A stretch of DNA of 64,000 nucleotides from Gnetum montanum (GCA_015680685.1 MNCI01001300.1:294547-358546), one strand, 5' to 3'. Shown: positions 34,838 through 46,522, counted from the first letter of the stretch. Numbers and translations are program-made. Notes: generated by a model not told the origin, from the sequence alone.

Positions 34838-35340
34838 CTCCCCCATGATTGAGTGAGAAGGAGGAGATCCAAAATAATGAGTAGGGTTGTCCATCAATAG
34901 AGGTAGTGTTAGTACTAGCCATTTTAGGCTCATGAAAAGGTTTGATTTGCTAGATGTTGACTAATAATTTCTTATTCGGGCTTCTAGGTTTATAGATCAT
35001 CATGGCCCCTGATGGAAAAGTTTCAGGAATGATATGAGGTCCTTCCCACAATGTTTGAAATTTAGTTCATTGTGGCGCATGTGTAGGATTTCAATAAAGA
35101 ACCTAGTTGGTATTTGAATTTTCTAATTCTAAGGACATGACATTGTTTGTTAAAGGCCTTGTGCAGTTCATTGGATGATAGGGAGGCTAATCGATTTTCA
35201 TCTAGCAAGTTAAGGTTCATTAACCATTCTTTTTGTGCTAGACAGAGGTCAAGGTTAAGGTTACATGCTGTAGATAGTGTACGAAGCTCAGCTTGGATAG
35301 GAAGTGTTGGAAGTTTATCATATACTAACTCATAGGAAGA
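34821..35340 (-). pseudogene. pol: Element D integrase C-terminus
   Basis: Begins Y-E-L-V-Y-D-K-L-P-T-L at the deletion joint (compare A: Y-E-L-V-Y-G-K-V-P-T-L at about 4560-4590). It continues with H-K-A-F-N-K-Q-C-H and F-K-Y-Q to the pol end. The zinc region and catalytic core are absent. Stops near 34950-35010. Confidence 0.78.
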
Positions 35341-35500
35341 TTAAATTAACACTAGAACCTAAATCCAAAAGAGCTTTACAAGGCTCATTTCCAGCAATTT
35401 GCAAATAAATGAAAGAACTTATAGGATTAGAAAACTTCCTAGTAAGATGGCCAACTTTAATCTAATTAGTGATGGCATGGGTTCACATGATAGTATATGT
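35341..35500 (-). pseudogene. pol: Element D protease N-terminal half, cut at the pol deletion
   Basis: N-E-P-C-K-A-L-L-D-L-G-S-S-V-N-L (35345-35393) is the retropepsin active site with the catalytic Asp; the second residue is Leu instead of Ser, a single C-to-T step. Directly after V-N-L-I the sequence jumps to integrase. The joint reads AATCTTCCTATGAG; protease (ATCTCCCATGA) and integrase (TTCTCCTATGAG) share TCTCC and ATGA, so microhomology may have guided the deletion. Confidence 0.75.
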
Positions 35501-35619
35501 TGAGTGTAGTTTTTGTTTTGAAGAAAGCTCTGAAGATTCAAACAATGATGATTCATTTGGATAATTAGCCACTTGTGGTTGTAAGGACTTGGTTGGACTA
35601 TTGGTTCTAAAGAAAGGTC

Positions 35620-38021
35620 TCTTCTTTAATCAGTTGTCTGAACCAATAGTAGGTTAAAGATTGATAGCTCTTGTAGCGTTACATTACTATGGCTGGGCAG
35701 GGAGCTCAGCTTGCATAGTTGGAGTAGGTGATAATGGAGTTGAGGGTGGAAGAGGTGCAGACAGATGAGAAGGATAGTACATATGTGGAGCATCACCTTA
35801 AGAAGAAGAAGTTTTATAGTACTCAAGGGTCTAGTAGTGAGGCTAAAGAGCAATGTGACTAGTAGAGTCACGTGAAGAGATTGGCTACTGAACGTAATAC
35901 CCATATGGGTCAGGTTGATGGTAAGGGTACTGTTGATGTGTTGGTGGCATTCCTCATGATTGTGGGTGTTGCCACCATTGATATTGTTCATTCGATTGTG
36001 GTGAAGCTCCACTCGGATAATATGTCAAGGGTTGGTGAAACTGCCTTAGGTTACCTTGAGGATAAGGTAACCTTCTAGGTGTTTGCCATTTTTTAATCCT
36101 GGGTTTAGTGCATACACCCTAGACTCTTGTAGATGTGACACCACTAGGCAACAACCCTTAGGATGGTCATATTATCAAATCTCACATCTACCATCATTAT
36201 TTGTGTCTAAATCCACAACCTCTTCAATCACGGCAACTTTGCCCTTACCCCTATTATGTGCATACTCAGCTTCTTTATTTTTTCTTCTCTCTTAGTCACT
36301 ACTTTGTTCTCTAGACTCCTCTACTATTTTTAGGATAGTTTGAAATTTGTCATCTAGGGAGTTCCACATATGATCCACCTTTGCCCATACTTCTGATGTA
36401 AATTTTTGAATGGGGAAAGTCTTTCTACTTACAATCTCTTCAAGTGGTGACTCTTCTTCATTTTCACAAAATCTAATTTCCTTCTTTTGAAGGGAAGGAT
36501 CTTTGTTGTACTCCTCTAAACTTTCTCTTTTCCTCAACTTGTCTTCCTCCTTGGCAACTTGCTTTAACAATCTTTGTATTTGTTGGGCTCTGAGCTCAGT
36601 TAGCCTTCCTTAGGCATAAGTTTAAAGGGTTCTTCGTGTTTCGTACCTAAGCCCATCTACGAAATGGCATAGTTGTTCCTTTTGCGAGTAACCATGGCAA
36701 GGGCAACAATGTAATAATGAATAATATAGGCCCATGATAGCATCTAAGGGTTCGTGTCCTCCTTGTTTCCATCCTTGGATTTGCTTACGCAAGTTGGACA
36801 CTCAAGAATACATTTGATACTTATCATTGAATAGCTTCAACATGGTACTCCATCGATGAATGGATTCTGGTTCTAAGGACTAGTACCAACTTTTTACTTC
36901 CTTGATCAGTGTCCGTGCAAACAACTTTAGCTTTTTCCACTCGTTTTCTATATTCTACAAGCCACATGCATCGTGGAATGCTTCTAAATAGTTTTGAGGA
37001 TCAGCATTGCATCCCTCTTAAAATTGTGGGATGTTATTCCTATCTAGTCTTTTGATCCTACTATCTTTCTAGTGCCTTGTTGGGATCCTAACAGCCTTTT
37101 TTATATCTAACATACTTTAGGTGGTGAGTAGGGGTTCATCATGATCATGCTATCTATGGTCTCTATGATGCCTATAGTATTCCCTACTCTCCCTTCTTTC
37201 ATGATGTGTCTCTTTGGAATTCCCTCATTCCCTTTCTCTACTATTTTGTCTATGATTTCTATTTTTCTTACCCTTGTCCTCATGGTCTCACCCTTTGCGA
37301 CTGAGTTCAAATCCTAAAGAAGAAGGGGAAGAAGATGATGAAGGTGAAGAAGAAGGAGGATTGGCACCATGACGATGCCTATCACCTTCTTTTTGGTGGT
37401 CGTGGCCTCAGTTGCAGTCACGATTGGAATGTCTGTCATTGTCATGTGTTCGTGTCCCTTTTTTAGACCCTTTGTGTTCATTGGTACCTGAACCTACATG
37501 ATGAATAGTTGAGTGAAGATTCTGGTACTCAGCTCCTTGACTAAAGTCAAAGAGAGGAACATTGCTTTGTGGAAAACCTCCCGAGATAGGTTCACCACCG
37601 TTATTTTCACTTAGGACATACAGAACATCTTGAGACCACTTCCCCTTCATAGATTCATAATGTCTCTCCCATTATAGATGCCTCTAGTGTTGTGTCTCTA
37701 TGGGTTGATAATCTCTCAAATATTTTCATGTACAACATACTCTGACTATAAGTGTTGCATACCAATTCATGTAAGAGCATAAAGAAGCATGCTTCAGATT
37801 GAGCGATCGAGGGGTAACACTATGTTACCTTCTAAATCATGCCATCACAGCTATTCATCTTGGTGGAGGATAAAGGTAAAGTTTGGTACATACTCATCAG
37901 GATGAGCGTATACCATGCAAAACTATTGGGGCACTGACAAATCATCATGTACACCCCACCTTTGATTGTTCATGGTATTGGACCTAGTCGATGAAGCACT
38001 CTCATAAGAAGAAGGAAACAT
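35620..38021 (-). pseudogene. gag: Element D gag, nearly full length
   Basis: Starts M-F-P-S-S-Y-E-S (38021), similar to M-F-S-S-S-H in E, about 120 nt after the PBS. D-L-E-G-N-I-V-L-P-L-D-R-S (37860-37800) is shared with E. A Ser/Pro run (37380-37330) leads to the capsid core: E-A-F-H-D-A, W-Y-Q-S-L-E-P-E-S-I-H-R-W (36890-36850), S-Q-K-E-Q-L-C-H. A 92-codon open arm rich in Lys/Glu lies at 36292-36570. The tail is Asn/His/Gln-rich and ends in a Ser/Pro stretch before protease. No CCHC knuckle. Confidence 0.78.
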
Positions 38022-38138
38022 GATTGATTACTTAGTGTGCGGTACTCTTTTCTAGTGATTGTAGGATAGCTAACTCTAAGGGTTTGTTCCAATGATGGAA
38101 GAATTTCCTAAGTTCTAATCAGCACACAAACAACAAAA

Positions 38139-38156
38139 TCCCCAACAACGGTGCCA
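38139..38156 (-). promoter_or_regulatory. Primer-binding site of element D (tRNA-Asp)
   Basis: TGGCACCGTTGTTGGGGA on the minus strand, one base from the LTR. It differs from the Athila tRNA-Asp site at three positions, all transitions. This site most directly ties the family to the Athila lineage. Confidence 0.88.
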
Positions 38157-38157
38157 A

Positions 38158-39026
38158 TAATGAGTGGCGAGGTACCCCTATGCCCAACCATATGAATACG
38201 AGTGTTCACATGTGATCTGGTTGAACTCCAAGGATTAAGTGCTTATGCACCTATGCTGAACAAGGATGAGTTGTGCAATTGTTATCTTCCCAAGCTTACT
38301 TGTAAGGCACAATTGTATGGTTAAGTAAACTCGAGGTATGTGATTTTTATTATTTTATGTTTTATGTTCTTGATGCTTGAAAAAGAGAAATGAATTAATT
38401 TAATAACTAATTTTATTTCACTAATTAACTATTCTCTAACTATTTCTAACACCAACATCCGTTCCCACTCTCTGAACACATCCTAAACTAGTGCAACACT
38501 ACTGGGATTACCAAATGCTAGTCGTTACTAGGTTACCAAGTGTTCCACGTATCTTTGAAGTGGTCATGTTGAGTGTGCTAATTCATAGATAATTGATAAT
38601 TATTAATTTGATAGAAATAACATTAATTAACTAGAAAAAGCATCAAATAACAGTAAATAATATTGAATGCAATAATTAAGCTATTTTGAATGTTGCAAGG
38701 TTTATCACAAAGTTCGTCTTTATTTCTAGACACAAGGTGTGCTCAGGTACACAATGCTCGAATAAAGATACGTTCACTCTATGACTCCTACTGTAGGCAC
38801 TCAGAAATAATTCTAACTTTGCAATAGAAAACTGCAAGACTTCATCTAAGGGAATAAAAAAAAAACTAATGGCAAACCAAGCACCCCTATCTCCTATTTA
38901 TAGCCAACGAGACAGGTTCCAACATCGTGTGCCTGATATCGCTTGGCCCATTTGATATCGTATATTTGATATCTAGGGTCCAATATCGTGGGTCTGATAT
39001 CAGGTCGCTTATTTGGTGATTCATCA
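38158..39026 (-). repeat. 5' LTR of element D
   Basis: Minus-strand start TGATGAATCACCAAATAAGCG, end CCACTCATTA. GATATC or AATATC at 38935, 38954, 38968, 38982 and 38996: the last four are exactly 14 bp apart. TATA box GGCTATAAATAGGA at 38892-38905. Confidence 0.9.
38892..39001 (-). promoter_or_regulatory. U3 core of element D 5' LTR: 14-bp GATATC array and TATA box
   Basis: Upstream palindromes at 14-bp steps followed, in element orientation, by TATAAATA about 50 bp later. The regular spacing suggests a binding array for a dimeric factor; the factor is unknown. Confidence 0.5.
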
Positions 39027-39031
39027 ACAAT
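39027..39031. repeat. Target-site duplication of element D, right copy
   Basis: ACAAT, matching ATAAT at 32024-32028 with one C/T difference. Confidence 0.6.
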
Positions 39032-40558
39032 GTAAAGATTTTATTAATTTACTACCAACCTGAAAGTTAATAATTTCTAGTAAAAGATCTATACAATCTT
39101 TTCTTGTTAAATCTAGTTATAGTCAACCACCTTCTTCAGATGATGTTTAATTTTTATGGTACAAATGTCATATCTATCACATAGATTCTTTGGGTCTTCA
39201 GTTCTAATAAAATTTATATTTTAATTTCAATTTAAGGATCATGTTGATAAGCAATCTGTAATTGATGGTAAAGGTTTTCAATGTAATGTAATGGTAAATG
39301 TAGGCTATCTTATTTGCAAGTGAATCTACCTTTTTTAAGAAGGTTGCTACTAAAACATAACTTTTTATTCTTACTTTAACTCATTTTGGTATATTAAGCT
39401 CATGAATGAAGGTTGACAGCAATGTAAAGGTTTTCTAGAGGGAAACTTTCTTACTAAAAATTAATTTTTTAATGATTTTTCAAGATCAATTTTCAAGTTG
39501 AACATCTATATAGCTATTTTTAAAAACAACAAATCTTTCCTTCATATGTGTGGAGTTTCACCTCTTCTTATTATTTAGCATGTGATGTACAATAAATATT
39601 TTTATCTTATTAATATTATTTTTAGGATCTAACAATGCCTCCTCCTCCCCACTAACTAAACAATGAGATAGAACTAAATAGACATGGTTTGCAAGAATAA
39701 ATAAATACATATGCAAGATTTGGTTATTAATGCTTATTTAACTCTTAATAAAAGTGAATGATGCAAAAAAATTCATATATTCAACCCTATGTAGTTGGGA
39801 TAAGGCTAGGATAATGATAATGAGGTATTATACATCTCTTGACATAGTTTCTTAGTTTCTCTTACTTTATTTTCCATTTTCATTGATGAGTTGAAGTAGT
39901 GGATAATTTTAGTTGCATCAAAGTTTATTAAGATTAAAATTTTCATTTGAATATTTTAATGTTTATTGAAGATTTGATCTTAATAGCAAAAACTAAAACT
40001 AAAATGAAATAAATACTAAAACTACTAGATTATTTTTTTTATCATGTCAAACATAAAGAATAATGTTGCCAAAACCAAAATGATGATATGTGATATTAGA
40101 TCACGTATAGATGATATTTATTTTGATTCTAAATCATCTAAAGTTATTTCCTCTTTGTATTTAGCCATTACATTATCAAATAAGTACTCATGACAAAACT
40201 ATATCTTTCAAAGGGTCTCAAATAGCATTTTATATACTATTTATAATATGTATAAGAATAAATTAGGGAATTAGAAACCTAAAAGTAAATGTATTATTAG
40301 CTTGTTCAATCAATTTTATTATACAATTTTGAAGATTGAAAACCATGGCTTTCAACAAGATAATGGACATGATTAGAATATATTCAAAAACATTTTTGCT
40401 ATAAAATTTTAAGGTTGAAATTCAAATTTTAGATGATATTCTATTAGTAGAGATAGATATATATCCTAAATAAATTGCAACTCTTCATTAATTTATCAAA
40501 TTTTATCAAAATATTCTTGTTATACTTGGAGTATACCTTTTTATAAAAGGTCATAATA
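39032..40558. other. AT-rich DNA between elements D and E
   Basis: No sustained frame on either strand. It probably continues the sequence into which D inserted (30906-32028). It includes a possible plus-strand RTE tail at 39790-39826. Otherwise nothing recognised. Confidence 0.5.
39790..39826 (+). mobile_element. Possible 3' tail of a plant RTE-type LINE
   Basis: CTATGTAGTTGGGATAAGGC followed by a short GATAATGATAATGA run. Plant RTE LINEs often end in a G-T-T/GGGATAAGGC segment and a short microsatellite. Only the tail is recognisable; upstream sequence is AT-rich with no clear RT. Confidence 0.4.
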
Positions 40559-40563
40559 TTAAT
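40559..40563. repeat. Target-site duplication of element E, left copy
   Basis: TTAAT, identical to 53125-53129. Confidence 0.8.
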
Positions 40564-41455
40564 TGATGATTAGCAAGGTAACCCTATGCCCAACCATATG
40601 AATCACAAAGAATTCATGCATAATCCAATCGAATTTTGTGGACTTATCATTTTTTGTGCACTAGTTCTTTAGGAAGTGAATCTACCCTTAAGATCAATCA
40701 TTGTCTTCCCAATTACACTTGTGATGTTTTTTGGTATGGTTAAATGTAATTGAGGCATCTGATTTTTATTGTTTTTTGTTTTATAGTTTGGTGCTCAAAA
40801 TGTGGGTAAAAGGAATTTAATTAAATTAACTAAATTAACTAATCAACTAGCATTTAACTATTCCTAACAAAAGCATTCGATCCCACTTATCATGCATGTC
40901 CCAAACCCATGTATCCACTACTAGGTGACCAAGCACTATGCTACTAGGCAAACCAAGTAATAACACTACTGGGATTACTAAGAAAATATGTATTATGCTC
41001 AAAGTGGTTGTTCTTATGTGTGTAATCTATCTAACTTAATTGCTTTATTAACGTAATAATTGGAAAATATTTAATAACTAATGGAAAATATTTAATAAAT
41101 AATTAAAAACATTAAATGCATAAATTAAATAGCTAATCTATCCAAAGTGCTACAAGGTTTATTAGAAAGCTCATTTTTATTGTTACACACACTATCATGA
41201 TCAAGTACAACAATGCTTAAATAAAGATTTGTAAACTCAATGACTCCTACTATAGGCACTCAAGGAAAAATTCTAACTCTCAAATGGAAAACTACAAGAG
41301 CTCCATTGCAACTACAATATCTACTTGTCATAAATGCAACTACAAGCATGTATTTATATCCAACTACAAGCACTATGTCAATGGGGCCATGTTGACGCAT
41401 GATATGATGCATCAACTAGGCCTCATCAACGTAGCCAAAAAAATGTTACTCATCA
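40564..41455 (-). repeat. 3' LTR of element E
   Basis: Minus-strand start TGATGAGTAAC, end GCTAATCATCA. U3 holds GATGAGGCC and GGCCCCATTGACATAG blocks (41373-41436 on the plus strand). The TATA-like GATATAAATAC is at 41350-41360. Confidence 0.9.
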
Positions 41456-41470
41456 TAACCCCATGACTAA
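41456..41470 (-). promoter_or_regulatory. Polypurine tract of element E
   Basis: TTAGTCATGGGGTTA on the minus strand, directly before the LTR. The 12-mer TTAGTCATGGGG also occurs at the end of pol (46526-46537). Confidence 0.72.
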
Positions 41471-41689
41471 ATGAAAAATCGTCCTTGAGTTCTTTTGAAA
41501 AATTAGAAAGGTATGGGATTATTAACTGAATTTTTCTCAAATAAAACTAACTAACTTGATAAAAAATGGAGTGCAAGGGTGTGTGGATCAACACATTATA
41601 AAAAATGATGGTGTTTAGGACACAAAATTGAACACCATAACTTAACTCTTCAAATATTAGATAGCACATTCCTTGATGTTGTGAATCTA

Positions 41690-44500
41690 TTGGAGAAGAT
41701 CAAACGATCCTAGGCGGTGATGGTTCCTAAGGCTTGTAGGGACCTTCATCAAATTCATGCATGGGCAGTTGAGGTGGTTGTGGCGATCCTACTATTATTG
41801 CAACTTCAGGTAAGAGGCAGAAAGCATCCAGCAATGCTTTCATTTTCTCCTCACTCTTGGGATCATGCATCATCCACGTAGCTTCCCCAATGTGGGTTGG
41901 AATGGGCACATCCCAAGGACATAGTATTGTTGAAAACAACTACTTTACGTTGACAAACGAAGTAGTGAATTATTTGTGTTCAATGTAAAACACCTTGACT
42001 ATGTTCTTTAACTCTTGATAGTCATTCATCTATCTAGCTAGGTTCTCAATGATAGATCATTGATCTCTAAATCATCCTCTAAGAACTTCGAGTTCAATTC
42101 TTGCCATCTCAAGCTTTTGCTTGATGTCCTTGTGGTGCTTCAACTCAGCTTCGTATAGCAGATATGAGCTAGCCACTTGCTTTTCCAATTTTGACCATGG
42201 TCATCTGGCAGTTAACATTATCAGGTTTGCATAACAGAGATTTTCCAACTCCATATAGTATGCAATTTTCTTGATCTCCAACTCTTTTAAGTGGATCCTC
42301 ACTTTGTTGTAAGCGTTGATCCCATTAACAATGGGTTGCCACACTTCTCTTCCTTATTGGAGTTTTTGGAGGGCTTCATTTATTTTTACCTTTACCATCT
42401 AGATGTGTTTCTCAATATCTTCTTTCTGCAAGACAACCTAGTCTTTGAAGTGATTTTTCACTTTCTTAAATTTGAGAGCTTCATTCTTCCAGGTGACAAT
42501 CTCAATGGTAGACTTTTGTTGCAAGGTGTGTACCCTCTCCATTGACAAATTATGATTTTCTATGGCTAATTTTCTCAATTTAGTGTTTACCCTGGCAAGT
42601 TGCTCCTATTGTTAATGAATAAATTCTTACATTTGATCCTTCTGAGCATTAACATTTCACAAGCAATAATTCTGTGTGGTTAATGTTTCATTCTCCTAGT
42701 GCATCTGGTTCAAGTCCTTCTGGATTAAGTATGTTTTAGCTTTAGCTATTGACTCTTTAAAGATGGCTATTATTGCCTCCTCCTTAGATTTTTAAAATTT
42801 TTCTTAAAGCTATTTGAGAGCTTCATCTCTTGTCACTACTAGGCTAAGGATTGTAGGATCTGAGTCGGGCATGAATTTTGGCAGCCTCTACTGCCGAGTG
42901 TTGATTTTGCTCTTGAGCCATTTCTAGTTGCCCCTCTAAAATAATGCATCTATCCCTTGTGTTTAGTAGCTCTGACTGGGTTGTAGTGATGTTCTTTGAA
43001 AGAGTAAAGATGTTCAGAGTTAGTTGCCTAGTTCCTACAAAGTGCAAATACATTTGGTACAGATGCTATGGATGCATTCAATGCTTTTGCTACATAGTTA
43101 GCGACCACTTCAGCTACTATTTCCTACTCTTGGTGCTACAATACCAAGATAGTTGCCCCTTCACCTTCCTCCAACCTCACTAAGAAAGTGGTAGCATTTC
43201 CAAATATTTCTAGGAATAGATGATGTGTTGATAGTGACATTGTCAACTTTCAAGTGTTGGGATCCAACCTCGTGGGTAGCTGAGTTCTTTGGGTAGAGAA
43301 AATGGGACCATCTCTCTCCATTTGGCTAACTATTTGGGCCATCTCATTAATGACTCATTGTTGGATGGTACATAGATGGATCTACCCCACTTATTCTTGC
43401 TTGTTGCTCTTGTTTGCTCAAGAGCTATTCTCAAATTTTTTGTAGATGCTCAATGCTTGCGTGAGCCTCCGATGTTGTTTCTTGAGTGGGTGGTGGTGGC
43501 AGAAACTCCTATAATTGAGTCATCACTGTCATCTTCTCTATCATGATTTTGGACCATGAATCCAGAGTATGCTTGAGTGTATCATTAGAGTAGCGAACAA
43601 TGCCTATCCTCTTGCAAAGTTTTCATATGAGGCATGGATAGGGCAAGGTCTTCCTTCCACATTCATTTTCTTTGAAACATTTTTCAATCTCCAAGTATAG
43701 TAGTTATGGAAGGTTAATAGGGAAATTCCTACTTAGAGCAGTGTGTGCTTAGGTAGAGAAAGCAGTTACCTTGCTTGGCCTCACCGTTGGATTGAGGTGA
43801 TAGGCCATAATCTTGAAGTAAATCTGCTCCATCGATGTGAGTGCATCATACACCTTATAGTCCATCTTGCAACAACGTTGGATCCACTTCTTCTTAGCCT
43901 TAGGATCACCTTGTGTGGATAATTCTACTAGTTGTGTTCTAGTGTCTAGCAACCCAAGTTCCTCTGAAATGGCTTCTACTAAGTAGGACCCTTGAATGTC
44001 CTTGATCTTGACTATGAATCCCAACCTTCGATTATTCTAGAAGAGGTATGTTTCTCCCATGTACCACTCCCCACTAGACATGATGATTGGCCACATGGGA
44101 GAGGTTTGTAGTTGAGTCTTGACATCCTCTAGAGCTTTCTCCAAAAATGCCCCAAAATTGATCTCTTGAAGAACAAATCATTGAATCTTTTAGGACTTGA
44201 TAATATCAAGGCAGGCTTGAGTCTAGGCTTGAGTCAAAGTGACCTCAATCCTTGGCACGGGTTCAGGCACTTATCCTTGTTTTGATTTTTTTAGCACTTC
44301 TTCTTCTGGAATCTATCAAACAAATTCCACTTTGAATTCCTCACGAAGAGGTACTGTTGCATGGGTCACCTCTAGAAGTCCATGGCCTTGTTCTTGTTGG
44401 CACCTTCTAGCTCTAGGCTACTTCTCCCATGGTTGCAAGGGTTCTCCTTCATATGGATGTTATTTTTATGGTGCCATCTATAATCACAATAAGACCATGG
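41690..44500 (-). pseudogene. Element E ORF3: plant-transposon-type domain plus coiled coil
   Basis: Best copy of the third ORF. The N-terminal domain has a 91-codon open stretch (44024-43749): V-K-I-K-D-I-Q-G-S-Y-L-V, E-E-L-G-L-L-D, then H-L-N-P-T-V-R-P-S-K and, further on, L-P-Y-P-C-L-I. This pattern resembles the 'putative plant transposon protein' domain (from memory). The middle (43050-42000) is rich in Leu, Glu, Gln and Lys and probably a coiled coil. The C-terminus (41939-41727, open 70 codons) has P-W-D-V-P-I-P-T-H-I-G-E-A-T-W-M-M. No membrane segment was seen. Role unknown; particle structure or RNA handling are guesses. Confidence 0.65.
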
Positions 44501-44509
44501 ATTAGCAAT

Positions 44510-46366
44510 CATTTGTATAACCTTAAAACAATTGGCATACCTTATCTCTTAAGGATTGTAGCACTTGGGTAAGTTGATATTATGGCTAATTTAATTAATA
44601 CAATTGTCATTTTATTTATGTATTATCATTAATAAATCATCTTGAAGGTTGTTAGAAGGGTTAACTTGTAAAAAAGTTGATGTTTATATGTGGTTAAGGT
44701 TATTAACCCTTGGGGTAGTTAAAAGAATTTTCAAAAGATTTCATCAACTTTTTCATCGAAAACCTTAAGGTTTGCGGCTCCCATGATAAAGATCTTACCT
44801 CTAGTAATCACAGGATTGAAAAATAGAGTAATTTGGACAAATGGTTGGGACGTTATGAGCTCTAGAAGATTTTGGGCTTTGAAAATTTTCAAAAACTCCT
44901 CTTGTGTTATGAGAAAATGGCAAAAAATTGCAAGGTGTTCAATGGTATATATAGGGTTTTTGCGCTACATCAATGAGGCCTAGTCGATTGGGCCTCATCA
45001 ACTAGGGTGGCTATGTCAATGGGACCTCAACAACACAACCACTAACCACTAGAGTCAATGTTTGAATTTAGTCAAACTTTGACTTTAGTCAAACTTGCAA
45101 AATATGAAGAGCTTCAGAGTGAAATTAGTATCAAATGAAATCTTAAAAGATAAAGAATAGTACAAAAACATGAGAAGAGGGTGTTGAAGCTCTTAAATTT
45201 GGGGGAAAATGAAGAAAAATTGATTTAGTGGATGAATGAAATGAAAGATTAAGGAGCACTAAGTGGTGTACTTGATGGAATATGCAAAAGATAGAATTGT
45301 AATGATTTCAAAGGTAAGAAACCTTAACTAATCAAGCCAAAAGCTATGTAAGTGGGTCCTCCCCATAGCAGGCTTATGCCTTTTTTTCCCTTGCATAACA
45401 TCAACTAAGAAGTCTGTGGGCCCCATAGTCAATTTAATGATCATGACAAGGACCAACCCAAAAGGATCTACTAAAGAATCTCAACACATCAAACCAAGAC
45501 ATAGAGCATAACATAGAACCCGATAGTGAGGTGAGTTATGGTAGCATGGATGGATAATAGAGAAGGTATAATGGAGTTTTGAATTGAGGTCACAAGCAAT
45601 CCCTTGTGGAGTTTGTGTTTAAAATGACCTGAAAGTCCCATCCTCGGTCCAGACCAAAACCAGCCACTTTCAATGACTTCGCAACTCAAAACGCAAGAGT
45701 GATTCCACAAAACAACCACCATTCCACAAAGAGAAGTAGGAAGTTTGAGAGAGGACCTTAGTTAGAGGGAACCTTCAGGCATAGATGCATGTTGTTCTAG
45801 TCCCATAACCAGTTCTTGTAGCCCATTTATTTGTCTAAAGGATGTGCTTTGAATTCCTTTTTTTTTCTTTGGAAATGGAAACCACACCATGCAATGACAT
45901 ATTTGAATCCCTATTAGTGGGTCGTATGGAATGATAAGAAGTTCATGAAACACACTCAAGCACTCAAGCAAGCAGAAGAGTATAAAGAGTATTGAGTTCC
46001 CTTCAAGTCGCACCCTTTACAAACCTTTGAATCCTTCCTTATTTCAAAACTACCAAGGTTAACCATTGATTAAAAACTTTCTTTAATGAAAGGGACCTCA
46101 AATTTCCAAAATAAGTAAAACCATAGAGTTCATTGGATGGGTGAATGATGTGGACTCACTACCTATTCCATGAAAAATAAACCCTGGCAAAGTAATTAGA
46201 CATCAAAATTCAAAAATAGAAACTAGACATTGACAATCACAACATGTAAACAGTAATAGTGGCACTGTGTCCTATGACAATTAAGAAATTTTATTAGAAA
46301 AATAAGAAAATATCACACTTGAATCAAAATAAAATAAAGTAAAATATATAAGAAAGTGTAAAATAA
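44510..46366 (-). other. Element E spacer between pol and ORF3
   Basis: About 1.85 kb, no sustained frame, related to A 5285-7138. It carries the promoter-like block 44940-45035. Open frames here (45489-45722, 45762-46013) have no preserved counterpart in A or D. Confidence 0.6.
44940..45035 (-). promoter_or_regulatory. Internal LTR-like promoter block before ORF3 (element E)
   Basis: Minus strand: GGTCCCATTGACATAG (45011-45026), GTTGATGAGGCCCAATCGAC, GGCCTCATTGATGTAG (44965-44980), then CTATATATA (44946-44954). The U3 of the same element's 3' LTR has GGCCCCATTGACATAG (41373-41388), 15 of 16 identical, also before a TATA box. ORF3 begins about 450-500 bp downstream. Confidence 0.5.
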
Positions 46367-46522
46367 TCAAGAAAGGTTCAAAGGTACTAGTAATGGTGAA
46401 AAATTAGAAAAATTTAAAAAATAAAAAAATTGTAAAATAAATAATCTTGTAAAATCAAAAATGTGGAAAACAAAAAGTAGAAAAACTAAGAAGCCATGTT
46501 GATGGTTAGCACAAATGGCCAT
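46367..46522 (-). CDS. Small hydrophobic ORF overlapping pol end (element E copy)
   Basis: Fifty-one codons from the ATG at 46522: M-A-I-C-A-N-H-Q-H-G then Phe/Leu/Val-rich, about two-thirds hydrophobic. Pol ends D-G-H-L-C-TAA at 46508-46506, inside this ORF, with the 17-nt overlap seen in A and D. The frame is also open upstream to 46579. Unknown product, possibly membrane-associated if translated. Confidence 0.42.
   Translation of the reverse strand: MAICANHQHGFLVFLLFVFHIFDFTRLFILQFFYFLNFSNFSPLLVPLNLS

Larger units (their letters stand above)
32029..39026 (-). mobile_element. Element D: two-LTR Athila-like element lacking RT, RNase H, most of integrase and ORF3
   Basis: Both LTRs (867 and 869 bp), PBS, gag, a protease start, the integrase C-terminus, the small hydrophobic ORF, part of the spacer and a PPT are present on the minus strand, bounded by an ATAAT/ACAAT duplication. 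Total 6,998 bp, against 12,561 bp for E. LTRs differ at roughly one base in ten by eye, so the insertion is old. It keeps all signals needed in cis, but would need RT and integrase from another element. Confidence 0.88.

Noticed and set aside
35626-36012. 128-codon minus-strand ORF, the longest in the window
   Set aside because: Wrong frame of the Asn/His/Gln/Pro-rich gag tail of D; composition keeps it open.
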